Assembly (NCBI RefSeq): GCF_014647135.1
Contig: NZ_BMOP01000003.1
Span: 186,001 to 250,000 of the forward strand
Direction: 5' to 3'
From: Shewanella xiamenensis
Lineage (GTDB): Bacteria; Pseudomonadota; Gammaproteobacteria; Enterobacterales; Shewanellaceae
Length of the DNA: 64,000 bases
Within the stretch, counting starts at the first letter, position 1. Each line of letters starts with the position of its first letter. Under the pieces are notes generated by a model. That model was not told the DNA's origin and ran no database searches. It saw only the letters and a program-made list of their open reading frames with translations. A program made the translations under genes and the position numbers. Below, piece after piece: positions 28,548 through 37,123 of this stretch.

Positions 28548-30734
28548 TTAGTTCGCTGCGTTGGCCTTGCGGGCGGCGTGCAGTTTCTTATAGCTCTCGA
28601 TTAAGCGTAAATGTGGCTCAATACCTTCGAGTTGCATGCTGGTCTTAGTTAAACCGCTGAAACGGACTTTACCAGTAACGCTGCCGACCACTTGTTCCAT
28701 CACTTCCGCGCCAAACATGCGGGTAAAGTTATGGCTAAAGTCTTCGAGTTCAAGGTCTTCATCCAGCGTCACTTCCAGTACCGCGCTCATTGCTTGGTAG
28801 AACAGATTGCGCTTCACGGTATTATCGTTAAATTGCAAAAACTCACCGACTAATTCCAGCGCCTCTTCATGCGCACCCAGTGCCAAATAAATCAGGATCT
28901 TAAGTTCGATAATCGTTAACTTGCCCCAGACGGTATTTTCATCGAAGACGATACCAATCAGGGTACGAATATCGGTGTAGTTATCGAGCTGACTTTCCTC
29001 TAAGCGATTGACTAGGTTAACCAATTGCTTAGTGCTTAGAGAATGCAGATTCAGAATATCTTCACGGTAATCCAGCGCTTTGTTGGTGTTATCCCAAATC
29101 AGGTCTTCTACTGGATAAACCTCAGAGTAATCAGGCACTAAAATACGGCAAGCCGATGCGCCTAACTCGGTAAATTCGGCAACATACACCTCTTTACCAA
29201 GATCTTCTAAAATGCCGAATAAGCGGTCCGCTTCCTCTTCGTTCGTGCCGGAGAAATCCCATTCGCAGAACTCATAGTCATGCTTGCTGCTAAAGAAGCG
29301 CCAGGAGATCACCCCCGTTGAGTCGATAAAGTGCTCGACAAAGTTTTCAGGCTCGCTCACCGCCATACTGTTAAAGGTCGGTTTTGGTACATCGTTTAAG
29401 CCTTCAAAACTGCGACCTTGGAGTAATTCGGTTAGGCTGCGCTCCAATGCCACCTCAAAGCTTGGGTGGGCACCGAAGGAGGCAAATACCCCGCCGGTTT
29501 TTGGGTTCATCAGGGTGACACACATTACAGGGAATTGGCCGCCGAGGGAGGCGTCTTTCACCACCACAGGGAAGCCTTGTTCTTCTAAGCCCTTAATGCC
29601 AGCAAGAATACTTGGGTATTTTTCTAACACCGACATAGGCACGTCTGGCAGGACGATTTCTTGCTCGATAATTTGGCGTTTCACCGCGCGCTCGAAGATC
29701 TCAGAGAGACACTGCACTTCGGCTTCTTTCAGGTTATTACCCGCGCTCATGCCGTTGCTTAAGAACAGGTTTTCAATCAGGTTTGATGGAAAGTACACCG
29801 TCTCGCCATCGGATTTGCGGGTATAAGGAATCGCACAAATACCGCGTTCACGATTACCCGAGTTGGTGTCGATTAAGTGCGAGCCGCACAGCTCCTCATC
29901 GGGATTGTAAATCTCGAGGCAATAATCATCTAACAATCCCGCTGGCAGCGAATCGTCCTCTTCTAAAGCAAACCATTTTTCGTTGGGGTAATGCACAAAC
30001 TCGCTACTCGCGATCTCAACCCCAAAGAATTGATCGTTATAGAAGAAGTTATTGTTTAACCGCTCGATAAATTCGCCGAGGGCCGAGCACAGCGCGCTCT
30101 CTTTGGTTGCGCCTTTACCATTGGTAAAACACATGGGCGATGCAGCATCGCGGATATGCAGTGACCACACATTGGGCACGATGTTGCGCCATGAGGAGAT
30201 CTCAATCTTCATCCCCAAATCGGCGAGCATCGCCGTCATATTGGCAATGGTCTGCTCCAGCGGTAAGTCTTTGCCCAAAATATAGGTACTGCTCTCACCG
30301 GCGGGATGACCCATCAACATAGCATTGGCGTCGGCATCGAGGTTTTCAACGGTTTCGATTCTAAATTCGGGGCCAGTCTGCACTACTTTTTTCACTGTGC
30401 AGCGGTCGATGGAGCGCAGAATACCTTCGCGGTCTTTATCCGAAATATCGTCGGGCAATTCGACATTGATCTGGAAAATCTGGTTATAGCGATCTTCTGG
30501 ATCGACAATATTGTTTTGCGACAAGCGGATATTGTCCGTCGGAATATCGCGGGATTTACAATATACCTTCACAAAGTAGGCCGCACACAGCGCCGAAGAA
30601 GCTAAGAAATAATCGAAGGGGCTCGGCGCCGAGCCGTCGCCCTTATAACGGATGGGCTGATCGGCCGTGACCGTAAAATCATCGAACTTGGCTTCGAGTC
30701 TCAGGTTGTCGAGAAAATTAACTTTGATTTCCAT
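28548..30734 (-). CDS. ycaO: OsmC-YcaO fusion protein
   Basis: A 728-residue two-domain protein. Residues 1-130 form an OsmC-like peroxidase domain with both expected cysteines (Cys50 in S-S-A-L-C and Cys112 in I-D-R-C-T-V-K-K). From about residue 150 onward is a YcaO domain, an ATP-dependent cyclodehydratase-type fold, with T-K-E-S-A-L-C-S-A-L-G-E-F-I-E-R and A-E-V-Q-C-L-S-E-I-F-E-R nucleotide-binding motifs. E. coli YcaO aids RimO in methylthiolating ribosomal protein S12. I chose the ATG at 30734; the frame extends upstream only to a TTG. No precursor peptide or other RiPP gene is visible nearby. Confidence 0.88.
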   Translation of the reverse strand: MEIKVNFLDNLRLEAKFDDFTVTADQPIRYKGDGSAPSPFDYFLASSALCAAYFVKVYCKSRDIPTDNIRLSQNNIVDPEDRYNQIFQINVELPDDISDKDREGILRSIDRCTVKKVVQTGPEFRIETVENLDADANAMLMGHPAGESSTYILGKDLPLEQTIANMTAMLADLGMKIEISSWRNIVPNVWSLHIRDAASPMCFTNGKGATKESALCSALGEFIERLNNNFFYNDQFFGVEIASSEFVHYPNEKWFALEEDDSLPAGLLDDYCLEIYNPDEELCGSHLIDTNSGNRERGICAIPYTRKSDGETVYFPSNLIENLFLSNGMSAGNNLKEAEVQCLSEIFERAVKRQIIEQEIVLPDVPMSVLEKYPSILAGIKGLEEQGFPVVVKDASLGGQFPVMCVTLMNPKTGGVFASFGAHPSFEVALERSLTELLQGRSFEGLNDVPKPTFNSMAVSEPENFVEHFIDSTGVISWRFFSSKHDYEFCEWDFSGTNEEEADRLFGILEDLGKEVYVAEFTELGASACRILVPDYSEVYPVEDLIWDNTNKALDYREDILNLHSLSTKQLVNLVNRLEESQLDNYTDIRTLIGIVFDENTVWGKLTIIELKILIYLALGAHEEALELVGEFLQFNDNTVKRNLFYQAMSAVLEVTLDEDLELEDFSHNFTRMFGAEVMEQVVGSVTGKVRFSGLTKTSMQLEGIEPHLRLIESYKKLHAARKANAAN

Positions 30735-30951
30735 TAGAATTTTTCCACTCAATATGCTCAAACGCGGTAATCGTATCCGTTACCGCACAGCATTGCCCTT
30801 GGGCGCTATCATCTGGGGGGAATTATCGGTGTTTTTCGACCATTAGTCTTGGGTTAATTATGTTAAAAAAACACCAGCGGGAGTTTTATGCAGTGAGCAG
30901 CAAGTAGAACAGTGGGATTTATTGCGGCATTGACCGTGGTTTGGCCAAGGA

Positions 30952-31194
30952 TTAATGCTCAGCACTACCTTGCTTATCCGCCTCGCGTTTAACCAGTAGA
31001 AAGGTTAAATACATCTTGGTCGGCAGGGATAAGGCCATCCCAACGGCAACGCAAACGGCGCTGATAATAATCCCCTTAACACCCATGGCTTCGACGGTTT
31101 GATTAAAGTTATGCAGATAAATGCCAAGCACAATCAGGCACAACCCGATGCTAATACAGATTTTTAAGAGGGTGATCAGCCGTTGGTTGGTCAC
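30952..31194 (-). CDS. Small two-helix membrane protein
   Basis: 80 residues from GTG at 31194 (V-T-N-Q-R-L-I-T-L-L-K), with two hydrophobic segments (about residues 6-27 and 37-58). I recognise no family. An upstream in-frame ATG at 31287 would add 31 mostly basic residues. GGCAGGA just before the GTG favours the short form. It is divergent from the chemoreceptor gene and shares its upstream region, including an FNR-type site. Confidence 0.55.
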   Translation of the reverse strand: MTNQRLITLLKICISIGLCLIVLGIYLHNFNQTVEAMGVKGIIISAVCVAVGMALSLPTKMYLTFLLVKREADKQGSAEH

Positions 31195-31360
31195 AGTCCT
31201 GCCCCTTTTAGTGTGCGCATTTGGTATGTGTCCATCTCGCCTTGCCCACCTCACTTTGATTAAGCTTGAGCTGCGACTCTTGCCCACTTAAGCGAACAAA
31301 CGCCCTGTCGCATTTTATCAAGAATAACTAATATAATGAGCGCATTGGCTTATTTAGGCT

Positions 31361-31374
31361 TTGATTAAGATCAA
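31361..31374. promoter_or_regulatory. Perfect FNR/EtrA-type binding site
   Basis: TTGAT-TAAG-ATCAA matches the FNR consensus TTGAT-N4-ATCAA at all ten positions. EtrA, the Shewanella FNR homologue, recognises the same sequence. It lies 154 bases before the chemoreceptor ATG and 167 before the divergent small membrane protein, so it could control either. The surrounding region 31195-31527 holds no other gene. Confidence 0.65.
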
Positions 31375-31527
31375 CGAAGTACTGCGAGCCGCCCTCATCC
31401 TTAAGTCAAATATCATTAAGGTTTTTTGTCGGTTACATTAGATTTTTGTTAACTTAAGCACTTAAGAAGAATGGGGATTAGTTATACTGCCCTGCAAATA
31501 TAGAGGCTTATTTCGGAGTTGTTAAGC

Positions 31528-33192
31528 ATGTCTAATCTCAGTTTACGTAACAAATTGCTCCTGTTAGCGCTGTTCCCGTTACTCTTAACCCTCGTCATAC
31601 TGATGACAGTTTCCTACCATGTAGAACAAGAATCTCTTGCCGATGAGGTCACCGCATTTAGAGAAAAGCTGATTGGCGAGCGTAAAACCCAAATCAAAGA
31701 AGCCACCCAAATCGCCGCAGGCATAGTGCAATATCAGTTATCGTTAAAAGAACAGGGCAATGTCAATCAAGCCCTACGCGATATTCGCTTTGGTAGTTCG
31801 GGCTACTTCTTTATTTACGATTCCCAAGGTAAAAACCTGTTCCATGCGGTCATGCCCAATCTCGAAGGGCAAAATAAAATCGATATGACCGACCCCCGCG
31901 GCACCAAAATCATTGTCGGTTTACTCAATGCCGCGAAAAACGGTGACGGTAACTTCTCGTTTTATTTCCAAAAGCCAAATACCAACGAGCAAATCGAAAA
32001 AATCGGCTACTCCATGATGATCCCTGGTACAGATTGGATGCTCGGCACAGGGGTCTATGTTGATGATATCGATGCCGTGGTTGAGGATTACCGCGCTGCC
32101 GCATATGAACAAATGATGAGTAAATCCCTTGGGGTGTTATTAATTGCGCTGATACTGGCGGCAATTACCGCCGCAGTAATCCTTTTGACAGCTCATCGCA
32201 TGGTGACGCCGATTAAGAATATGGCCGATAACTTAAACGATATCGCCAAAGGCGAAGGCGATTTAACTAAACGCCTTACAGTGACGGGTGAGGATGAAAT
32301 CGCCCAATTAGGCCGCTCCTTCAACCTGTTTGTCGATAAACTGCAAACCATCATTGGTGATGTGGCAAACGCGACCGCCAAAGTCAAAAGCGCGGCCAAT
32401 GCGATTCATGACCAAACCAAAGTGATGTCGAGCCAACTTATCAGCCATAACAATGAGACAGATCAAGTGGTTACCGCCATTACAGAGATGTCTGCAACCG
32501 CGAGTGAAGTAGCGCAAAATACCACCCAAGTGGCCGAGGCTACCCATGCCGCCACGGGCGATGTGGCCAATGCCCAGCGTTGTGTCGATGCCTCGCTAGA
32601 GGAGATTTCGGCACTGATGGCGCAAATCAATAATGCCGCCAGCAATATTCAATCCTTGAGTGAACAATCCAAAAAAATCAACAGCGTACTCTCGGTCATC
32701 GGCGGCATTGCCGAGCAAACCAACCTGTTGGCATTAAACGCCGCGATTGAAGCCGCCCGCGCTGGTGAACAGGGACGCGGCTTTGCCGTGGTGGCCGATG
32801 AGGTGCGTAGCTTAGCCAGCCGCACTCAATCAAGCACATTAGAAATCAACGAGATGCTATCTGAGCTACACAAGCTGGTGAGCTTAGCGGTTAAAACCAT
32901 GGAAGAGAGTCAGCAGAGTTGTATCCGCTCGGTGGATTCGTCCCGCGCCATCTCCGAAAGCTTAGGCTCGGTGACTTCGGCAGTAACTGCCATCAATGAT
33001 ATGAGCACCCAAATTGCCACGGCAGCGACCGAGCAAAGCTCAGTGACCGAAGAGATCAATCGCAATGTGTTTGCTATTCAAGAGATTGTGAATGAGCTAC
33101 TGCACTCCAGCGAAGATGCAGCAAGAGTGAGCCAAACCGTGTCACAGGAAGGGACGAATCTGGGTAAACTTGTGGGTCAATTTAAGATTTAA
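31528..33192 (+). CDS. Methyl-accepting chemotaxis protein with Cache-type sensor domain
   Basis: Chemoreceptor of 554 residues: TM1 (about 10-30), a periplasmic single-Cache domain (about 35-190, with S-G-Y-F-F-I-Y-D and [11 protein letters not shown]), and TM2 (about 195-218). A HAMP linker ([13 protein letters not shown]) and a methylated/signalling coiled coil with the conserved hairpin tip [19 protein letters not shown] follow. I chose the ATG at 31528 with CGGAG nine bases upstream; the frame also has a TTG at 31519. The C-terminus lacks a CheR-binding pentapeptide. Single-Cache domains typically bind small carboxylates or similar metabolites; the ligand here is unknown. Confidence 0.92.
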   Translation: MSNLSLRNKLLLLALFPLLLTLVILMTVSYHVEQESLADEVTAFREKLIGERKTQIKEATQIAAGIVQYQLSLKEQGNVNQALRDIRFGSSGYFFIYDSQGKNLFHAVMPNLEGQNKIDMTDPRGTKIIVGLLNAAKNGDGNFSFYFQKPNTNEQIEKIGYSMMIPGTDWMLGTGVYVDDIDAVVEDYRAAAYEQMMSKSLGVLLIALILAAITAAVILLTAHRMVTPIKNMADNLNDIAKGEGDLTKRLTVTGEDEIAQLGRSFNLFVDKLQTIIGDVANATAKVKSAANAIHDQTKVMSSQLISHNNETDQVVTAITEMSATASEVAQNTTQVAEATHAATGDVANAQRCVDASLEEISALMAQINNAASNIQSLSEQSKKINSVLSVIGGIAEQTNLLALNAAIEAARAGEQGRGFAVVADEVRSLASRTQSSTLEINEMLSELHKLVSLAVKTMEESQQSCIRSVDSSRAISESLGSVTSAVTAINDMSTQIATAATEQSSVTEEINRNVFAIQEIVNELLHSSEDAARVSQTVSQEGTNLGKLVGQFKI

Positions 33193-33219
33193 CGCCTAAG
33201 ACTTCATGTCGGCGATCGG

Positions 33220-33263
33220 CGTTAGTCTATTAAGTGTTAATCGATTCAGTGTTAGTCGATTCG
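33220..33263. repeat. Three imperfect direct repeats of about 15 bp
   Basis: CGTTAGTCTATTAA, GTGTTAATCGATTCA and GTGTTAGTCGATTCG follow each other directly after the chemoreceptor stop. They look like a decayed tandem duplication; no function is evident. Confidence 0.6.
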
Positions 33264-33290
33264 GCATAAATAGCTATCCTTAACCACCTA

Positions 33291-33312
33291 AGGCCTCAAG
33301 CAATTGAGGCCT
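33291..33312. terminator. Terminator between chemoreceptor and a small gene
   Basis: AGGCCTCAA / TTGAGGCCT stem with a GCAA tetraloop and a following TTTTCTT on the plus strand. Confidence 0.85.
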
Positions 33313-33350
33313 TTTTCTTAGTGGCTGCCCGCTAAAGACCACGCCCAAGC

Positions 33351-33740
33351 TCAGAGCTCGGCATCAAAGCGCGCCAATCTTGCCTCAGTTATGCTGCATT
33401 GGGTTTGCTGCATCAGCTCGCCCAAGGTGATTGCGGGGTTTTGGTTGATTAGGCGGATCAATTTTGCGCTGAGTGGTTCAAGCTTATCGGCGTGTTGTAA
33501 TAAGGCGCTGTCGATCTTTTTGATCATAAAGGTAAATTCGGCAGCATCACTCTGGGCTGTTAACTCACCGCAGCAACTTTGAATGGCGATAGCCTGCCCT
33601 GTGATACTCCAATTACGGGAGCGGCGCACCCGCTTTAGCTCGCAGCCGTGCTTAAGCGCCATTGCCTGCGCCCGCTTTGCCGCCTCGCGGCCGATGCGAT
33701 GGATAAGTGATGGCAAGGGAATACTAATATCATCATGCAT
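33351..33740 (-). CDS. Conserved hypothetical protein (possibly RRF_GI family)
   Basis: A 129-residue soluble basic-to-helical protein (I-P-L-P-S-L-I-H-R-I-G-R-E-A-A-K-R-A-Q-A). It vaguely recalls the RRF_GI family, named after ribosome recycling factor but not shown to act as one; the match is from memory and weak. It has a basic patch L-K-R-V-R-R-S-R-N-W at about residues 35-44 and a helical C-terminus. No function can be given. Confidence 0.5.
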   Translation of the reverse strand: MHDDISIPLPSLIHRIGREAAKRAQAMALKHGCELKRVRRSRNWSITGQAIAIQSCCGELTAQSDAAEFTFMIKKIDSALLQHADKLEPLSAKLIRLINQNPAITLGELMQQTQCSITEARLARFDAEL

Positions 33741-34062
33741 GGCAAGTTAACTATCGGGCCTTGGGTCGAATGTGGGTGAATAACGGAGCGCGGCTATAAG
33801 TTGTAAGCGCGTGCCTTAAGCACTAAGCACTAAGCACTAAGCCTTAAGATGCCTTTAGCGCGAAACCTATAGCCAACGCCGCCAGAGTTTACCTTGCAGG
33901 GCGTGCGAACAAAAGACGATACAGGCAGATGCTACAACTCACGCTGAGTGCCACTCGCCCAAGATAGCGGCTTAGGCGTCACAGACTGACAACAACAGTC
34001 CTTGAGCAAGGCGGCGGGATTGCCTACAATAACGCACTTTTTGTTCACTACAGATAACGACC
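33741..34062. other. Intergenic region with a heptamer repeat
   Basis: About 320 bases between divergent small genes. Besides the heptamer repeat listed separately, nothing is recognised. Confidence 0.45.
33813..33847. repeat. Tandem heptamer array, five copies
   Basis: Five abutting 7-base units: GCCTTAA, then GCACTAA three times, then GCCTTAA. The two end units are identical and differ from the inner three at two positions, giving a symmetric array. Confidence 0.85.
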
Positions 34063-34308
34063 ATGACTGACACAACAGCACAACCCGCATTACCCGATCG
34101 TCTTTCGGTTAACCCACGCAGCCGCCACCATGTGGCTGAAGTCTTCCAATACGATGTGGGTATCCGCGTGAACGGTAAAGAACGTTTCGATGTTGAAGAA
34201 TACTGCATCAGCGAAGGCTGGGTTAAAGTACCAAGCAAATCCTTAGACCGTCGCGGTCAACCTCTACTGTTAACCATCAAAGGCACAGTAGAAGCATTTT
34301 ACCGTTAA
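34063..34308 (+). CDS. DUF3297 family protein
   Basis: An 81-residue soluble protein widespread in proteobacteria. Conserved features: [30 protein letters not shown] and W-V-K-V-P. Function is unknown; the compact size and conservation suggest a housekeeping role. It is followed by a strong terminator. Confidence 0.8.
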   Translation: MTDTTAQPALPDRLSVNPRSRHHVAEVFQYDVGIRVNGKERFDVEEYCISEGWVKVPSKSLDRRGQPLLLTIKGTVEAFYR

Positions 34309-34334
34309 GCACCCGCGGCTTAATGGATAATAAT

Positions 34335-34357
34335 AACGGCCAATTCGATTGGCCGTT
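34335..34357 (+). terminator. Terminator after the DUF3297 gene
   Basis: Stem AACGGCCAAT / ATTGGCCGTT, loop TCG, then TTTATTT on the plus strand. Confidence 0.87.
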
Positions 34358-34665
34358 TTTATTTACCCTGTATAACCCCAAAACGCCCACCAATTCATCA
34401 CTCCAAATATTCACAAGTTGTTATTTAAAATAAGTATTTGTGATAAAACGCATTGATTACACCACATAACGCAGGTTAAAGTGTGACCACTAAGGGAAAT
34501 GCAGAGCCACACTCGAACACCCATATCGAGCACGCTATTTAGGGACGAAGCAGCCAATCAATTATCTGACTCCCCTCTTAACAGCCACCTCTGTCACCAA
34601 GGTATAAAGCACATTCGTTATATGTGCGTTATGGAATAAAAAACCTTTTTACTTCAAGGATGTAA
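34358..34665. other. Intergenic region upstream of the NERD gene
   Basis: About 310 bases. It holds an imperfect inverted repeat at 34411-34443 (TCACAA ... TTATTT / AAATAA ... TTGTGA), possibly an operator, with nothing else recognised. Confidence 0.4.
34411..34443. promoter_or_regulatory. Imperfect dyad upstream of the NERD gene
   Basis: Outer arms TCACAA/TTGTGA and inner arms TTATTT/AAATAA around a common centre. The size (33 bp) suits a dimeric repressor pair. It lies 223 bases before the gene, so the link is uncertain. Confidence 0.3.
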
Positions 34666-35580
34666 ATGGCAGATTTTACTAACGGCCTGTTATCTTACGG
34701 GATACTTCTCTCTGGCTTTATGGTGACTCTAGGTGTGATGTATGCGTTGCTAAAACACCGTGATGCCACAGTCACCCTGCCCGTTGATCGTGAGCAGTTA
34801 ACCCGCATTCCCGCCTATGGCTTACAAAAGCAAATCCATGATCTGCAATTAGATTTAATGGGCTGTGTGATGATGGGAATACTGGTGGTATGCCTCCCAT
34901 TTGCGGCTAGCAGTGTCCATGCCTATATCACTGTCGGAAAATTCCCTTGGGCTTACGCGCTAATGGGTTCAGTAGGCGCCACTTACTTTGGATTTAAAAC
35001 CTGGAAACTCTTCTCCAAACTTACCAAATTACGCCTAGGGCATACGGCTGAAATCGCTACCGCCAATGAGCTAATCGGCCTACAAGCCTTGGGTTATCAA
35101 GTGTTCCACGATGTGCAAGCCGACGGCTTTAATATCGACCACCTCGTAATCGGCAAAAATGGCGTATTCGCGATTGAAACCAAAGGCCGCCATAAGCGCA
35201 ATAAAGACCTACGCCAAACCAATGGCAATGGCAATGGCAATGGCAAAAAAGGCTATGAAGTATTTTACAAAGACGGGCGCTTAAACTTCCCCTCGTGGAC
35301 TGAAACCAAACCCATAGAACAAGCGCAGCGCCAAGCCCAATGGGTCAGCCAATGGTTAACCAAAGCCACAGGCTCCCCCGTCGCTGCCACCCCAGCCCTA
35401 GTATTCCCCGGCTGGTATGTCACAAGTCAATCAAAACCACCGCTGCCGATCCTCAACCACAAACAATTAGTCGGAACGATCCCAAAACTGAAAACCCAAG
35501 ATCTTACCCAGCAACAAGTCGACACCATCATCTACCAAGTCGCCCAAAGATGCCTAAGTAAAAGTGAAGTGAGGAAATAA
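34666..35580 (+). CDS. NERD-domain membrane protein
   Basis: 304 residues. Hydrophobic segments lie at about 8-26, 64-84 and 88-106, followed by a NERD (nuclease-related) domain (about 122-230): H-T-A-E-I-A-T-A-N-E-L, V-Q-A-D-G-F-N-I-D-H-L-V-I-G and the core G-V-F-A-I-E-T-K-G-R, which holds the E-x-K of a PD-(D/E)XK-like active site. An N-G repeat (NGNGNGNG at about 186-193) is coded by a hexamer repeat. AAGGATGTAA precedes the ATG. Base composition is host-like, unlike the AT-rich operon that follows, so it is probably an older resident. NERD proteins may process nucleic acids; the substrate is unknown. Confidence 0.85.
   Translation: MADFTNGLLSYGILLSGFMVTLGVMYALLKHRDATVTLPVDREQLTRIPAYGLQKQIHDLQLDLMGCVMMGILVVCLPFAASSVHAYITVGKFPWAYALMGSVGATYFGFKTWKLFSKLTKLRLGHTAEIATANELIGLQALGYQVFHDVQADGFNIDHLVIGKNGVFAIETKGRHKRNKDLRQTNGNGNGNGKKGYEVFYKDGRLNFPSWTETKPIEQAQRQAQWVSQWLTKATGSPVAATPALVFPGWYVTSQSKPPLPILNHKQLVGTIPKLKTQDLTQQQVDTIIYQVAQRCLSKSEVRK
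35221..35244 (+). repeat. Four copies of AATGGC inside the NERD gene
   Basis: Perfect in-frame hexanucleotide tandem coding Asn-Gly four times. Gain or loss of units would keep the frame. Confidence 0.9.
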
Positions 35581-35753
35581 TTAAAATGAAATGCTCACGT
35601 TTATTCCACTTACTATATGAAGGAACATTAAATTGGAAAAAGATGAAACTTTAAACGATAGAAGCTTGGTATAGTTTATATTTAACTTTGGCATTACTAA
35701 AGACTTAACAGTAAAATGACACTGAAAAATAATAATTACAGGATTAAAAGTAT

Positions 35754-36671
35754 ATGTTTCAAACTGATATTGGTCCATTAGATGGAGACAAATGGGAAAG
35801 TCTGATTCAGGTTATTTATAAAAAAAAGTACGACTCTTATCAGGACATGATTGCCTCACCAGGTGATCTTGGAATAGAAGGTTTCGTTCTCGATGAAGGA
35901 ATTGTAATTCAATGCTATTGTCCAGATGAAAACTATGACACAAAAACATTACATGAAAAACAACGAGATAAGATAACTAAGGATATTGGTAAACTGTTTT
36001 CAAACCAAGAGGATTTACGCAAACACATTGGTGATACAAAAATTTCTCAATGGGTATTTATCACTCCTAGAATAGCTAAACATGATATTTATACTCATGC
36101 TAGAACCAAGGAGTCTGAAGTAAAATCTGCGAACCTTGATATTATCGCAGATGACTTTAAAATTCTTATAAAAGATCTTGGTTTTTATATTCATGATATA
36201 AGAAATTTACAAGTAATTAATGGTGAACAACTTAGTTTTTCAGGTTTTAATGGTGAGAAAATATCTGAACCAAAATTAGACACTGTTTATGATGACAATA
36301 TTTATAATAAAAACAAAATAAGAAGCATTATAAACAAAGAATATAAACCTACTAATCATCATCGACTTAATGATATTACTAAAAAGAACTATCTAGAAGG
36401 ATATGAAATATTAAGAAAAATTTTTAATCAATCACCAGATTTGTATGAGAAGATTGCTAAATTAGTAAATAATTTTGAAGATGATGTAGAAGAGTCATCT
36501 ATGACTTGGGAAGATAGCCCTCAAAAATTAGTTCAATGGGTAGAAGATAAATTATTGGATAGATTCTATAAAGAACCACACATATCAGCTATATCTCATG
36601 AAGATCTTGTATCAATTACTAAACATATGATAGCAAGGTGGATAGCTGAATGCCCAATGAGGATTGAGTAA
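35754..36671 (+). CDS. PD-(D/E)XK-like putative effector of a three-gene conflict system
   Basis: 305 residues, first gene of the AT-rich operon. The N-terminal part has G-D-L-G-I-E-G (37-43) followed by a hydrophobic strand I-V-I-Q-C-Y (50-55). This resembles the G-x-x-G-x-D-G ... x-Q-C-K core of Mrr/restriction-endonuclease folds, but the usual lysine is a tyrosine (Tyr55). It may therefore be a diverged, altered or inactive nuclease. The C-terminal third (about 205-305, helical and acidic) would be where such effectors dock on partner subunits. Its stop overlaps the next start by one base (TAATG). Family assignment is inference; no methylase is present, so restriction-modification is unlikely. 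Confidence 0.55.
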   Translation: MFQTDIGPLDGDKWESLIQVIYKKKYDSYQDMIASPGDLGIEGFVLDEGIVIQCYCPDENYDTKTLHEKQRDKITKDIGKLFSNQEDLRKHIGDTKISQWVFITPRIAKHDIYTHARTKESEVKSANLDIIADDFKILIKDLGFYIHDIRNLQVINGEQLSFSGFNGEKISEPKLDTVYDDNIYNKNKIRSIINKEYKPTNHHRLNDITKKNYLEGYEILRKIFNQSPDLYEKIAKLVNNFEDDVEESSMTWEDSPQKLVQWVEDKLLDRFYKEPHISAISHEDLVSITKHMIARWIAECPMRIE

Positions 36672-37123
36672 TGAGCAAGCTATTATTTTCTCGAAAAAAA
36701 ACTGCTGTGTTACCAGAACTAAGACCAATGTACAAAGTAGGTAAAATACTCTTAATACTTAAGATTTGTTGTAGCGGAGGAAAAGCAAGTCTCCTAAAAC
36801 TACACTTATTTAACTGGGCAATGTTAGAGCCACAACGCTTACAAATATTACTCAGCTCTGCTGAGAGAAAAGAATTATTACTTGGTGTATGGGGGATTGA
36901 CCCATCGTTAAATATGGCACTGAATTATGCAACATCTGAAGGTCTTCTCTGCAGACTGCAAAATGGAAATTATAAGCTAACATCAAAATCAGAATCATTT
37001 ATTTCGGGATCTGATCTTATAAATTTATTTGATAATGAATTTAACACACTAAAAAAAATAGATAAAAAAATAACTGAAGCTATGGTTACGCAAGCAGCGA
37101 AGAGGTGGGTAGATGAAGTTTAA
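36671..37123 (+). CDS. Small middle component (LmuC / ABC-3C MC-like) of the conflict system
   Basis: 150 residues, between the effector-like and ATPase genes. The region L-N-M-A-L-N-Y-A-T-S-E-G-L-L ... G-N-Y-K-L-T-S-K-S-E (about 80-108) has the look of a winged-helix recognition helix and wing. Similar small proteins occupy the middle position in ABC-three-component systems and in Lamassu (LmuC/DdmB-type). The start codon overlaps the upstream stop by one base, and the gene overlaps the ATPase gene by 11 bases, so expression of the three should be coupled. The specific Pfam family could not be identified by eye. Confidence 0.6.
   Translation: MSKLLFSRKKTAVLPELRPMYKVGKILLILKICCSGGKASLLKLHLFNWAMLEPQRLQILLSSAERKELLLGVWGIDPSLNMALNYATSEGLLCRLQNGNYKLTSKSESFISGSDLINLFDNEFNTLKKIDKKITEAMVTQAAKRWVDEV

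Noticed and set aside
29284..29826. 180-codon open frame antisense to ycaO
   Set aside because: It lies wholly within a well-supported gene, has no ribosome binding site and no recognisable domain.
34666..35580. NERD gene as fourth member of the conflict operon
   Set aside because: Its composition is host-like, and a 173-base gap with no overlap separates it from the AT-rich genes.
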